Positions 9,120 to 17,507 of a DNA stretch of 64,000 bases are shown here, in pieces. The notes below the pieces were generated by a model that worked only from the letters and a program-made list of their open reading frames with translations, was not told the origin of the DNA and did not search any database. The DNA is from Candidatus Paraprochloron terpiosi LD05. Lineage in GTDB: Bacteria > Cyanobacteriota > Cyanobacteriia > Cyanobacteriales > Prochloraceae. The position numbers and the translations under genes were made by a program. How positions within the stretch are numbered: position 1 is the stretch's first letter; the number at the start of each line of letters is the position of its first letter. The stretch lies in assembly GCA_018141785.1 (NCBI GenBank), contig CP073341.1, positions 1,591,422-1,655,421 on the forward strand, read 5' to 3'.

Positions 9120-9236
9120 ATGCTTATTGATAAAATACAGCAACAAAGTTTACCCGATAACGATATAGCTGGAGCAAATATGCTTGTCTTTGCGATACCC
9201 CTCAAGAGTCCGCAAGTTTCGACTATAGTGGAGTAG
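9120..9236 (+). CDS. Possible 38-residue ORF directly after the DUF3177 gene
   Basis: An ATG overlaps the end of the preceding gene (TAAATG) and opens a 38-codon frame ending TAG. The product has a short hydrophobic stretch (MLVFAIPL) and no motif that I recognise. It could be translationally coupled or simply chance. The remaining bases to 9278 show nothing clear. Confidence 0.2.
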   Translation: MLIDKIQQQSLPDNDIAGANMLVFAIPLKSPQVSTIVE

Positions 9237-9278
9237 CAAAATCACTACATCTACAAGACTACCTCTTAATTTAATAGT

Positions 9279-10244
9279 TCAAATTCCAGCGTGACCTAAT
9301 GCTAAACCCACCACTAACATGCCCAATACTAAAAATGGTTGGGCGCTAGCTTGGTATTTGACGTCGTTTTCTAAGGGATCTCGAAGGAAGTAGATGTTCT
9401 GCAAGGCGATCTGGGGTATAATTAATAAGACTAAAACAATGGCGTAGATATTCTCGTGAATTGTTACTAAATACCCCGCCATTCCCGCTTGGAAAATGTC
9501 AATGGCTAAGACACAAATCCACGCTGCTGCGGTAACACCAAACATGACGGGTAAGGATTTTAACCCTAACTGGCGATCGCCTTCCACGCTTTTAAAGTCA
9601 TTAATTACTGCAATCCCCAACCCTGCTAAACTATAAATCAGGGTAAGAATGGCTACCTTCCAGTCCAGTTGGCCGAATAAAGCGTGACCCGCCCACCAAG
9701 GCAAGGCTATATAACTGGCACCAAGGGCATAGTTCCCCAACCAGCCGTTCTGTTTTAACTTTAAGGGTGGTGCTGAATAAATGTATGCTAAGAATGCTCC
9801 CCCGAGGGTGAGGTATAAGAGGCTGGCTTGTTCATGACCCGCCCACACATCTAATCCATACCCTAATATTAATCCTAATAATAAAAGTATGATAATTTGA
9901 GTTGCCACCTGGGGTACGGAAATTGCCCCGGAAGGAATAGGGCGATAGGGTTCGTTGATGGCATCTATTTCCCGGTCGTAGAAGTCGTTCAGGGTTTGGG
10001 TATAACCTGCCATTAAGGGACCGGAGAGTAACATGCAGGCGGCTGCTTTGAGGATATTATCTCCAGTCCAAGTATAGCCCCCTGAGGAGGCGGCACCGCA
10101 CACTACCCCCCACATTAAGGGGATCCAGGTGACGGGCTTCATTAATTGTAGCCGGATTTTCCAAATTGATGTTTCTCCCTCGGCAGCTCCTTTCATACCT
10201 AGGAGTTGCCTTGCTTTGGCTGTGCCATTCTGTTGTTCTGTCAT
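9279..10244 (-). CDS. chlG: Chlorophyll synthase ChlG
   Basis: ChlG esterifies chlorophyllide a with phytyl or geranylgeranyl diphosphate in the thylakoid membrane, the last step of chlorophyll synthesis. The 321-residue protein is a UbiA-type prenyltransferase with the first aspartate-rich motif NDFYDREIDAINEPYRPIPSG at about residue 105 and a second in NDFKSVEGDRQLG at about 215. Eight or nine hydrophobic segments are visible. It ends LALGHAGI followed by a true TGA stop, as in homologues. It lies 14 bases downstream of the Get3-like gene on the same strand, so the two are probably co-transcribed. Confidence 0.97.
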   Translation of the reverse strand: MTEQQNGTAKARQLLGMKGAAEGETSIWKIRLQLMKPVTWIPLMWGVVCGAASSGGYTWTGDNILKAAACMLLSGPLMAGYTQTLNDFYDREIDAINEPYRPIPSGAISVPQVATQIIILLLLGLILGYGLDVWAGHEQASLLYLTLGGAFLAYIYSAPPLKLKQNGWLGNYALGASYIALPWWAGHALFGQLDWKVAILTLIYSLAGLGIAVINDFKSVEGDRQLGLKSLPVMFGVTAAAWICVLAIDIFQAGMAGYLVTIHENIYAIVLVLLIIPQIALQNIYFLRDPLENDVKYQASAQPFLVLGMLVVGLALGHAGI

Positions 10245-10258
10245 TTTCTGACCTAGGA

Positions 10259-11356
10259 CTATAAGGTGATAATTAAGTAGCCTTCTGAAAATTTGGCCCC
10301 TTTAACACTTCTCCCCCGTAACTGAGTTGGCAGCAAGATATTGCGCCGCTGATTTCCTGCTTCTACGGTGATTTCTGGACCATATTGGGTCAGTTTCACA
10401 TCTTTTTTAGCAAACCCTGGCAGAAATACTTTTACTTGGCTTTTAGCAATATCTACGGTTATGGGTTTGGGTGCTGTGTCTCCTTGACGGAAGTTGGGTA
10501 AAGCGTCTATTAAGGGTTGCCAGTTGTTGTTGGCAAGGGTGGGGAGGGAGGTTACCGGGAGGGGCGTAAACTCTTGCTTAATGTCCTCTTGGAGGTTAGA
10601 GCGATTAAGTAGTACTCCCCCTACTGTGAGACCTACTTGTTGAGCACTACCCCAGAGATATTTAGCCGTTGCGATGGCTGTGGAGGAGCTATCAGTTACT
10701 AAATAAGCTGCCACTTGCTTGGGATCTGCCATGGCTTCTTTAGCCTCTTCCAACATATTATTGCTTCCGTTGGTGGGTTCGGGGACGTAATCATCAGCAG
10801 TCCAGGAAGTATTGAAGATAGCGGAGGTAACAGGTTGAATAAAAGGCGAGATAGCTTTCCCTAAATCCGATTCTTGGAAGATTTGACGGAAGCGACGGAT
10901 GTACCAACTGAAAATTTCCGGCGTCCCTAGCATTCTTAAGGTAGCAAAGTCGCCGGAGCCATCATAGATAATAATATCGTATTTGCCTCCCTCCCTGTAT
11001 TCCCGAATTGCATAGAGAGCAAGAGCACTATCCATTCCTGGTAAAATGCCCAATTCTTGACCGTACACATTCTTTAATGTGGGGCTTTTCAGGTATTGTG
11101 CCTCGAATTTTTTTAAATCTTCCCAGCCTTGCTCCAGCAGCGCCGTTTCCTGTAATTGTACCACAGAGAGATTGGCGGCTATTTCCTGGGGTTCCCCGTC
11201 AGGAGTCAGACCCAGCTGCAAGCCAAAGGCGGGGCTAGGGTCTCCTCCTACCAAAAGGACGCGAGACCCAAGGTTTGCGAGTTGTTTAGCGGCTGCTATG
11301 GCTACGGTTGTGCGACCGGTGCCGCCTTTGCCCAAAAATGTTAATAATTTGGCCAT
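10259..11356 (-). CDS. Get3/ArsA-like ATPase with C-terminal HSP20-like domain
   Basis: The N terminus has the deviant Walker A loop GKGGTGRTT of the ArsA/Get3 branch of SIMIBI NTPases, followed by LLVGGDPSPAFGLQLG in the switch region. The last 70 or so residues (ITVDIAKSQVKVFLPGF ... YLIITL) form a small beta domain like the HSP20-like tail found on many bacterial ArsA relatives. I take the ATG of MAKLLTFLGKGG (11356) as start, giving about 365 residues. An upstream in-frame start would add 12 unconserved residues. Metal-binding cysteines of arsenite pumps are not evident, so an arsenical role is unlikely. Adjacency to chlG suggests, by inference, work in pigment or membrane-protein assembly. 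Confidence 0.85.
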   Translation of the reverse strand: MAKLLTFLGKGGTGRTTVAIAAAKQLANLGSRVLLVGGDPSPAFGLQLGLTPDGEPQEIAANLSVVQLQETALLEQGWEDLKKFEAQYLKSPTLKNVYGQELGILPGMDSALALYAIREYREGGKYDIIIYDGSGDFATLRMLGTPEIFSWYIRRFRQIFQESDLGKAISPFIQPVTSAIFNTSWTADDYVPEPTNGSNNMLEEAKEAMADPKQVAAYLVTDSSSTAIATAKYLWGSAQQVGLTVGGVLLNRSNLQEDIKQEFTPLPVTSLPTLANNNWQPLIDALPNFRQGDTAPKPITVDIAKSQVKVFLPGFAKKDVKLTQYGPEITVEAGNQRRNILLPTQLRGRSVKGAKFSEGYLIITL

Positions 11357-11398
11357 TTTATTTCTTCTTGCCTTCTGCCTCTCGCCTTGCAATTATGA

Positions 11399-11590
11399 TT
11401 AAACAGCTTTTATTTCGTCTTCAAAGAACCAGGTAGCGGTGCGATCCTCGAATTGCACTACAACCCCCACACCGCTACCATCGGTCATTTTGAACTCTTT
11501 CACTGTACCGACTTGGCCCAGTTTCTTGGCGATGTCAGCAGATACCCGGTCTCGAAGACGATAAACTTTAACTTTTTGGCCGATTTCCAT
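11399..11590 (-). CDS. DUF2862 family small protein
   Basis: This 63-residue protein starts MEIGQKVKVYRLRDRVS and contains GTVKEFKMTDGSGVGVVVQF and TWFFEDEI, the conserved text of the cyanobacterial and plastid DUF2862 family. The fold is probably SH3-like. The ATG at 11590 matches the family start, and four extra residues upstream do not. It lies on the same strand as the Get3-like gene, 42 bases upstream of it, so it may lead an operon DUF2862, Get3-like, chlG. No function is established. Confidence 0.8.
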   Translation of the reverse strand: MEIGQKVKVYRLRDRVSADIAKKLGQVGTVKEFKMTDGSGVGVVVQFEDRTATWFFEDEIKAV

Positions 11591-11689
11591 TCCCACTCTC
11601 AAGATAATCAGATTGATTGGACTATTCTCCAGTGTAGCTGACTATGGCTCCATCACCAACACTATAGGGCAAGCAAGCGTGTCGATAGT

Positions 11690-12301
11690 TTACCACCTCT
11701 TGGGTTTAAAGGCTTCATCATTGGCAATTTCTACAGTTTCCCCTGACTGTTTGATGACAAATAATCCTTGGCGGTAAGCGTAGCGATCCACACCTTCATC
11801 AATTTCTATTCCTGCTACAGCGCCGTGTATATTATAGTTTTTATAGGCGGGAAAGGCTTGTTTGAATTTGCTGAGTTTTTCCCTAAATTCATCCACATCT
11901 GTTATGGAGAGACGAGATTTTACTTCTACGGCAACTGCAACGTTGTCATCCACTGCTAGAATATCTATTTCCATTGCTACAGTAGAGCGCTTCGCTTTAA
12001 TGCGAGGGTGAGTTTCTTTCACTGCGATACCTCGTGACTGAAAGAGACGCACAACACCTGGTTCAACCAAGTTTTCCACAAATTGCCCCCAGCGACTGGT
12101 AAGGTTACCCACTTCACGACTGGTGTTGGCAACAACTTTTTTCAGTTCTTCCATAGTGCGATCTGCTTTCGCTGCACGGCGATCTGCTTCCTCTTGGGAA
12201 CGTTGGAAGGATTCCCGGAGAATTCTTTCTGTTTCCTCGCGTTGGCGATCGCTTTCCTGGAATATTTTGTAAAAATCCTCTATAGTAATTGAGTTAGACA
12301 T
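11690..12301 (-). CDS. Coiled-coil PD-(D/E)XK-like protein, paralogue A (shortest)
   Basis: The 203-residue protein has three parts. The N-terminal motif SITIEDFYKIFQES is shared by all three paralogues here. A short charged coiled coil (RILRESFQRSQEEADRRAA) follows. The C-terminal nuclease-like domain has AMEIDILAVDDNVAVAVEVK, giving the Asp and Glu-x-Lys of PD-(D/E)XK folds. It resembles the DUF3782-type group, though I cannot confirm the family. The activity is not established. The coiled coil is far shorter than in paralogues B and C. A palindrome with an adjoining T tract lies just before its start. Confidence 0.7.
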   Translation of the reverse strand: MSNSITIEDFYKIFQESDRQREETERILRESFQRSQEEADRRAAKADRTMEELKKVVANTSREVGNLTSRWGQFVENLVEPGVVRLFQSRGIAVKETHPRIKAKRSTVAMEIDILAVDDNVAVAVEVKSRLSITDVDEFREKLSKFKQAFPAYKNYNIHGAVAGIEIDEGVDRYAYRQGLFVIKQSGETVEIANDEAFKPKRW

Positions 12302-12321
12302 GATTTTTCGCTTTTTATCAA

Positions 12322-12359
12322 GGGATATGGACTATGGTACCATATCTCTGGTTTTTTTT
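12322..12359 (+). terminator. Palindrome plus T8 tract before paralogue A
   Basis: GGGATATGG and CCATATCTC flank a nine-base loop, with eight T residues just downstream on the plus strand. This looks like an intrinsic terminator for plus-strand transcription. The same layout, GGGATATGA/TCATATCCC plus T8, is found before paralogue B, so it might instead be an operator in the leader of each gene. Confidence 0.45.
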
Positions 12360-12539
12360 GGAGCTTCTTCCTAGATAATAGATAAAATTTGACCTTGACA
12401 AAGACAGAGATATACCTTACAATAAATATATCATTATTTGCAGCTGGGTAATCCCATCTAAATTATAACGGATTTGGATAACAAGATTTCTAAAAGTGCT
12501 CAGTAAAAATACTCAAAATTATAAGGGAGGTAAAAACCT
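12360..12539. other. AT-rich intergenic region before the CoiA-like pseudogene
   Basis: This stretch holds no gene that I can support. AAGGGAGG at 12523-12530 gives a clear ribosome binding site for the ATG at 12540. A GCTGGGTAAT motif near 12443 is repeated at about 15317 upstream of paralogue C. Confidence 0.4.
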
Positions 12540-13461
12540 ATGCCTTTTATTGCTAAAAACAAGCAAACTGGTGATAGGGTTAATATATTAGAATACCAAA
12601 ACCCTAGAGAAGAGTTCCAAAAAGGTGATTTGGTCTGTCTTTTCTGTGACGGCGAACTAATTATTGTTGCTGGATTTGTTCGGATGAAACACTTTAGGCA
12701 CAGGCAAAATTCTCCCTGTAAGAGTGATTATGGGAGACATCCAGAGAGTTATGAGCATTTATTCTTTAAAAAGCTATTATCTGAAAAGTTATCACAAGAA
12801 TCTAGTGAATATCTAAATGCGGAGCCAATATTAGAATATCCTATTCCTGAAGCAAAAAGAATAGCGGATATAGCTTTTCAATTTCCCAACGGTTGGTTGG
12901 TTGTTCATGAAGTGCAACTTTCATCTATAACTACAGAAGAATTACAGAAATGCGTTGTTTAGTGGCTTGGCAAAAGTGCAAATACAGCAACCAACAGACG
13001 GTGGATTATTGAGAATTTTGGAGAATGCTACACCCTCGATTGGGAAACAGTTTATAACAATAGAGAAAAAGTGTGTGAATTCTAACAGCTCATATTTTTG
13101 GAGCTTTTGGTATGAGGGAGATTGTGGAACACCATTTGATGACATTCTGCGGTCAACTTTTCTAATGAGAAAGCTATGTTTTTTATCTATATTTACATGG
13201 GGAAAACTTCCTAAAGATAAAATTATTTTATCCATAGGTTTCAATTTACCTAAAGATACCATAGCACAGCTTGTTGCTTTCTTAGATGTTGGCAGAAGGC
13301 GTAATTTGTACATTAAACATGGTAAGAAATATTCATCCTCTTTTGAGTTGCATCATGATTTTATAAACTCCGAAGAGTTTGAGCGTTATATTAGATTTAT
13401 ACCTTCAGAAAAGGCTGTTGCTGCTGCAAAAAAAAGAGCAAGAGCAGCTAAACAGAAGTGA
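12540..13461 (+). pseudogene. Decayed CoiA-like competence/nuclease protein
   Basis: The first frame (12540-12962) has a zinc-finger-like CLFCDGELIIVAGFVRMKHF and a nuclease-like core ADIAFQFPNGWLVVHEVQLS, both typical of CoiA-like proteins. It stops at TAG 12960-12962 right after EELQK. The same frame continues past the TAG as WLGKSANTATNRRW to a TAA at 13083, which is the expected text of the next family segment, but about a dozen residues usually lying between are missing. A final block (13080-13461) is open in another frame and ends in a basic AAAKKRARAAKQK. I read this as one gene broken by a small deletion, a stop and a frameshift. A start with AAGGGAGG is still present. Real translation of the parts is possible but unlikely to be useful. 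Confidence 0.6.
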
Positions 13462-13474
13462 GCGCTGGTGTATT

Positions 13475-14272
13475 TCACCAGTTCTTGGGTTGAAAGGCTT
13501 CATCATTGGCAATTTCTACAGTTTCCCCTGACTGCACAATGACAAATAAGCCTTGGCGATAAGCATAGCGAGCCACCTCTTTCGTAACTCCTATTGCTGC
13601 TACTGCTCCGTGTATCTTGTAGTTTTTATAAGCTGGAAAAGCTTCTTTGAATTTGCCTAGTTTTTCTTTAAATTCATTTACATCTGTTGTAGACAGACGA
13701 GATTTTACTTCTATTGCAACGGCAACGTTGTCATCCACAGCGAGAATATCTATTTCCATTGCTACATTCTCCCGCTCCGCTTGAATGCGAGGATGAGTTT
13801 CTTTTACAGCAATACCTCGTTCCTGAAAAATCCGCACCACTCCTGGTTCCACATAGTCTTCCACAAATTGCCCCCAGCGACTTGTCAGTTTCCCCACTTC
13901 ACGACTGGTGTTGGCTACTACTTTTTTCAACTCTTGCATACTTCGCTTATTCTCTTCTGCAAGTTCTGCAAAAATACGATCTAATTCTGCTGCTCTGCGC
14001 TCTGCTTCTGCCCGGCGACGCTTGTCTTCTTCTGCCCGGCGACGCTTGTCTTCTTCTGCTCGGCGAGCGTCTTCTTCTGTCCGGCGACGCTCATCTTCTG
14101 CCCGGCGACGCTCATCTTCTGCTTGGCGACGCTCATCTTCTGCTCGGCGGCGCTCTGCTTCTTCTTGGGAACGTTGGAAAGATTCCCGGAGAATCCTTTC
14201 TGTTTCTTGGCGTTGGCGCTCGCTCTCCTGGAATATTTTGTAAAAATCCTCTATAGTAATAGACTCTGACAT
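13475..14272 (-). CDS. Coiled-coil PD-(D/E)XK-like protein, paralogue B
   Basis: The 265-residue protein shares the SITIEDFYKIFQES start and the nuclease-like C-terminal domain (EIDILAVDDNVAVAIEVK) with paralogue A. Between them is a long coiled coil made of near-repeated units such as RRAEDERR and RRAEEDKR, with matching codon-level repeats from 13990 to 14160. The C-terminal 170 or so residues are almost identical to paralogue C at the DNA level, with only a few differences over about 520 bases, so a recent duplication or gene conversion is likely. A palindrome with a T8 tract lies just upstream of the start. The function is unknown. Confidence 0.7.
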   Translation of the reverse strand: MSESITIEDFYKIFQESERQRQETERILRESFQRSQEEAERRRAEDERRQAEDERRRAEDERRRTEEDARRAEEDKRRRAEEDKRRRAEAERRAAELDRIFAELAEENKRSMQELKKVVANTSREVGKLTSRWGQFVEDYVEPGVVRIFQERGIAVKETHPRIQAERENVAMEIDILAVDDNVAVAIEVKSRLSTTDVNEFKEKLGKFKEAFPAYKNYKIHGAVAAIGVTKEVARYAYRQGLFVIVQSGETVEIANDEAFQPKNW

Positions 14273-14287
14273 GTTTTTTTCGCAATA

Positions 14288-14325
14288 GGGATATGACCAA
14301 TCTTATCATATCCCTTGTTTTTTTT
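14288..14325 (+). terminator. Palindrome plus T8 tract before paralogue B
   Basis: GGGATATGA and TCATATCCC form a perfect 9-base stem with a nine-base loop, followed on the plus strand by TTG and eight T residues. It ends the gap between paralogue C and the start of B. It is the counterpart of 12322-12359. The stem sits about 16 bases from the ATG of B, so an effect on B's translation or transcription is also possible. Confidence 0.45.
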
Positions 14326-14357
14326 GGAGAGCGTTTTATCAGAGAATTTGCTCTATT

Positions 14358-15260
14358 TCACCAGCTCTTGGGTTGAAAGGCTTCATCATTGGCAATTTCC
14401 ACAGTTTCCCCTGACTGCACAATGACAAATAAGCCTTGGCGATAAGCATAGCGAGCCACCTCTTTCGTAACTCCTATTGCTGCTACTGCTCCGTGTATCT
14501 TGTAGTTTTTATAAGCTGGAAAAGCTTCTTTGAATTTGCCTAGTTTTTCTTTAAATTCATTTACATCTGTTGTAGACAGACGAGATTTTACTTCTATTGC
14601 AACGGCAACGTTGTCATCCACAGCGAGAATATCTATTTCCATTGCTACATTCTCCCGCTCCGCTTGAATGCGAGGATGAGTTTCTTTTACAGCAATACCT
14701 CGTTCCTGAAAAATCCGCACCACTCCTGGTTCCACATAGTCTTCCACAAATTGCCCCCAGCGACTTGTCAGTTTCCCCACTTCACGACTGGTGTTGGCTA
14801 CTACTTTTTTCAGCTCTTGCATACCTCGCTTATTCTCTTCTGCAAGTTCTGCAAAAATACGATCTAATTCTGCTGCTCTGCGCTCTGCTTCTGCTCGGCG
14901 AGCTTCTTCTTCTGCTCGGCGACGCTTGTCTTCTTCTGCTCGGCGAGCTTCTTCTTCTGCCCGGCGAGCGTCTTCTTCTGCTCGGCGACGCTTGTCTTCT
15001 TCTGCAAGTTCTGCAAAACGGCGATCTATTTCTTCTGCTCGGCTAGCTGCTTCTGTCTCGCGGCGCTTATTCTCTTCTGCAAGTTCAGCAAAACGACGAT
15101 CTATTTCGGCTCCACGACGCTCTGCTTCAGCAGCACGACGCTCTGCTTCCTCCTGGGAACGTTGGAAAGATTCCCGAAGAATTCTTTCTGTTTCCTGGCG
15201 TTGGCGCTCACTGGACTGGAATAGTTTGTAAAAATCCTCTATAGTAATTGAGTTCGACAT
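14358..15260 (-). CDS. Coiled-coil PD-(D/E)XK-like protein, paralogue C (longest)
   Basis: This 300-residue member has the same three-part design: SITIEDFYKLFQSS, a coiled coil of about 130 residues, and the nuclease-like domain. The coiled coil is longer and mixes two units, IDRRFAELAEE(N/D)KRR and RRAEE(D/E)ARRAEE, repeated several times. From about 14358 to 14880 it is nearly identical to paralogue B. Paralogues therefore differ mainly in coiled-coil length (A short, B medium, C long), as expected from slippage or unequal exchange in repeated codons. It lacks the palindrome seen upstream of A and B. Role unknown. Confidence 0.7.
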   Translation of the reverse strand: MSNSITIEDFYKLFQSSERQRQETERILRESFQRSQEEAERRAAEAERRGAEIDRRFAELAEENKRRETEAASRAEEIDRRFAELAEEDKRRRAEEDARRAEEEARRAEEDKRRRAEEEARRAEAERRAAELDRIFAELAEENKRGMQELKKVVANTSREVGKLTSRWGQFVEDYVEPGVVRIFQERGIAVKETHPRIQAERENVAMEIDILAVDDNVAVAIEVKSRLSTTDVNEFKEKLGKFKEAFPAYKNYKIHGAVAAIGVTKEVARYAYRQGLFVIVQSGETVEIANDEAFQPKSW

Positions 15261-15346
15261 AATTTTTATTTCTTCGTCTCCCTGTTTTTTTAAGCGTCTT
15301 TTATCCTAATTTTTTGGCTGGGTAATTTCATTTAAATTATAGCAAT

Positions 15347-15518
15347 AGTAGGTTGGGTAGAGCGTGTGCGTTACCCCACACAAATCTCTTTAACTGTTAC
15401 TGTTATCAAGTCTTTCAAAAAGCTGGTAACTGTCATGTACGAGGTAACTGCTATAGAGGGTGGTTTCTTGCCAAACGTGGCTACGTTGTTGGGTTTCGTT
15501 GCCTCAACCCAACCTACT
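15347..15518. repeat. MITE-like element with inverted AGTAGGTTGGGT ends
   Basis: The 172-base segment begins AGTAGGTTGGGTAGAG and ends, reading inwards from the other side, AGTAGGTTGGGTTGAGGC. The right end also holds its own GTTGGGTTT...AACCCAAC hairpin. No coding frame of note lies inside. The end sequence recurs at about 21255-21282 and 60888-60927. It sits 5 bases from the stop of the glycosyltransferase pseudogene, in the 263-base gap after paralogue C. Confidence 0.6.
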
Positions 15519-15523
15519 AAAGT

Positions 15524-17227
15524 CTAAAGCCGTTTCACAACATCAAACTTAATCAAATACACCAACGTGCGGCAAACGGCAGGATAAGAGGATGGGTGCA
15601 GCTGAATACACCGAGCGGCAAGTTGGGCAACCGATAGGGACTTTTCCTCGGACAAAAGACGAATAATGGTGGGTATCACATCAGTAGGCGAACGCATGTT
15701 TCCCCCAAACCCAGTCATCTTGTACTTCCCAAGTAACCTCAGCCCTTCTTCATTACCAAGTACCCCCAATGCCAACCTATCTTCCCCCTCTAAAAACCCA
15801 GTGGGATAGTGGGCAAACCGCCGACAAGGATTATCACAAAGGGGATTGGGAACGGTGGGCGCTTGAACCCCAGAACGGGATTGTTCAAATAACCGTAAAT
15901 CTGACTGATACTGCCACAGCTCTTCATAGGCTTTAATTACTACACTCCAGTCATACACCTGTCTGGCTCGGGAACGACCATTCTCACCCATTCTCTGCCG
16001 CAATTCGGGATTTGAGAATAAACGCACCAGGGCTTGGGAACAAGCCTCAATATCCACGGAGGTTATCATGGCAACATGACCAATATAGGTACTGTAATTG
16101 ATCCGATCCGAACTATAAATCTCAGCTATAGGCTTTCCACAACCCAAGGGAGCCATCATGGTGGGAATCCGAAATCCATCCACTTCATCTCGCACTGACT
16201 CCTTATAGCCATTCCAATCTGTGACAATGACAGGTAATCCTGACGCCATGGCTTCAATGGGTGTCAGCCCAAAGGTTTCCTGAATGTTATCTGCCAAGGA
16301 AATGAAAATATCGCCAATGCACCAAATATCCTGCCACACCCCAGGGGCACGGCCATTTAGAAAATGAACCTGCACCGACGGACAAAACTCCCGAGCCGAT
16401 TCTTTAAACTCTCGTTCCTGCCCTTCACCTTCAAACCACCCTGCCTGGATGAGATGAACTTTCTGTTCTACCTGCCCAGCTGCCCGTTCTAAAGCTTGAT
16501 ACATGGGCACTGGATGGGCTTTGGCATGGAAAATCAAACGGCCTACAAAAATCACCACCAAGTCACCCTCACCAATATTCAGCTTTTTCTTGAGGTTATA
16601 GCCTGCTCCTTGCCGCTGCTGATTTTGTTCAAAGGAGTCACAGTCTACTCCCAAAGGAATCACGGGTAGGTGAATTTTGGCTTCAGGCTTTGTTCCCCAA
16701 CGTTGGGCTAAATATTCAGAGTAATCCTCTAACAGTCCATTTATCATCGCCTTCCCCCCTTGGGAGGTACAAATTAATGCATCCCAAGGATTCAAGGGAG
16801 AAATGAGTAAATTCCCAATCATCGCCATGGTTTCCTTACTGGCTACGGTATGGGTTATTCCACATAAACTATAGCTTGCCTCACCATAGGTGCGACGCTC
16901 CCAAGCCAGTTGAGAAAGAGCTGGATCTGGGCGATAGAGTACATCTATGTGTTGCAGAGACTGGGGGGTTTGCATGGGAATGAATTTACAAGCCTTCGGG
17001 GGAGAACTTCAAGGCTGCACTTTCTGCCTAAAATCCTGGAACTCTCTCTCATTGCTGGCATAGGCGTACAAGGTATTTCCTCGACTGTGTGTTGCCCAGG
17101 CTTTCAAAAAACCAGCAGTGGCAGAATGACGCCCTAACAAGCGTTTACCGTCTATACTATATTCACTGGCTACGTAATAAATCCCAACCTTTGGAGGTGT
17201 GGAAGCTGGCGGTTGCTGGCTAGTCAT
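15524..17227 (-). pseudogene. Family 4 glycosyltransferase with one in-frame stop
   Basis: The full frame of 568 codons would encode a GT-B glycosyltransferase. The C-terminal Rossmann half shows VIFVGRLIFHAKAHP, ADNIQETFGLTPIEAMASG (the ExFG-E motif that binds nucleotide sugar) and WNGYKESV. The N-terminal part starts KVGIYYVASEYS. A TGA at 17009-17011 splits it after VQP. The ATG at 16975 of the larger piece lies 12 codons further in the same frame, and SSPPKACKFIP continues between them. TGG to TGA is the simplest explanation. The downstream piece from 16975 (483 residues) might still be translated but lacks the N-terminal strand-loop of the acceptor domain. The sugar substrate is unknown. 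Confidence 0.8.
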
Positions 17228-17297
17228 GGGTGTTATCTCAAGTTCTCTTTATTAATATAATTAAAGTATAGTATAATTTAACCGCATTTAGAAATAG

Positions 17298-17504
17298 GAG
17301 AAGACTAGGTCACCAGTAGGTGTTTGGGAATGGTTTTGGTTGGTGCTGCTCTTCGCAATTCCAATTGTTAATCTTATTACCATCATTGTTATTGCCCGTG
17401 GGAAGGGTAAACCCAGTTTTGTTAATTTCTGTCGAGCTATTGTGCTCTGGTTTTTAGTTGGTATCATATTGGTACTATTGTATGAGTTTATTTTCGGAAA
17501 TTGA
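17298..17504 (+). CDS. Small two-helix membrane protein without a clear start codon
   Basis: An open frame after a TAG at 17295 reads about 68 residues, EKTRSPVGVWEWFWLVLL and on, with two hydrophobic segments (LVLLFAIPIVNLITIIVIA and AIVLWFLVGIILVLLYEFIF) separated by RGKGKPS. The composition looks like a real membrane protein. No ATG or GTG lies before the first helix: only TTG (17340) and GTG (17343) inside it. An AGGAG at 17296-17300 precedes the first residues, so an original start codon may have been lost. It faces the radical SAM gene tail to tail. Confidence 0.4.
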   Translation, partial: EKTRSPVGVWEWFWLVLLFAIPIVNLITIIVIARGKGKPSFVNFCRAIVLWFLVGIILVLLYEFIFGN

Positions 17505-17507
17505 GTA

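Noticed and set aside
13990..14160. Repeated 24-base units as a CRISPR array
   Set aside because: The units are in frame, encode coiled-coil residues, lack unique spacers of constant length and have no cas genes nearby.
13714..15231. Long plus-strand frames rich in Ser/Arg and Leu opposite paralogues B and C
   Set aside because: They are the reverse complement of the repetitive coiled-coil codons and have no start context or family match.
1443..17011. Possibility that TGA is read as Trp (or TAG as Gln) in this genome
   Set aside because: Housekeeping genes such as chlG and gor end at TGA and TAG exactly where the family ends, and only accessory genes carry internal ones, so decay is the simpler explanation.
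16910..17137. Plus-strand frame opposite the glycosyltransferase
   Set aside because: It lies antisense to conserved glycosyltransferase sequence and shows no motif.
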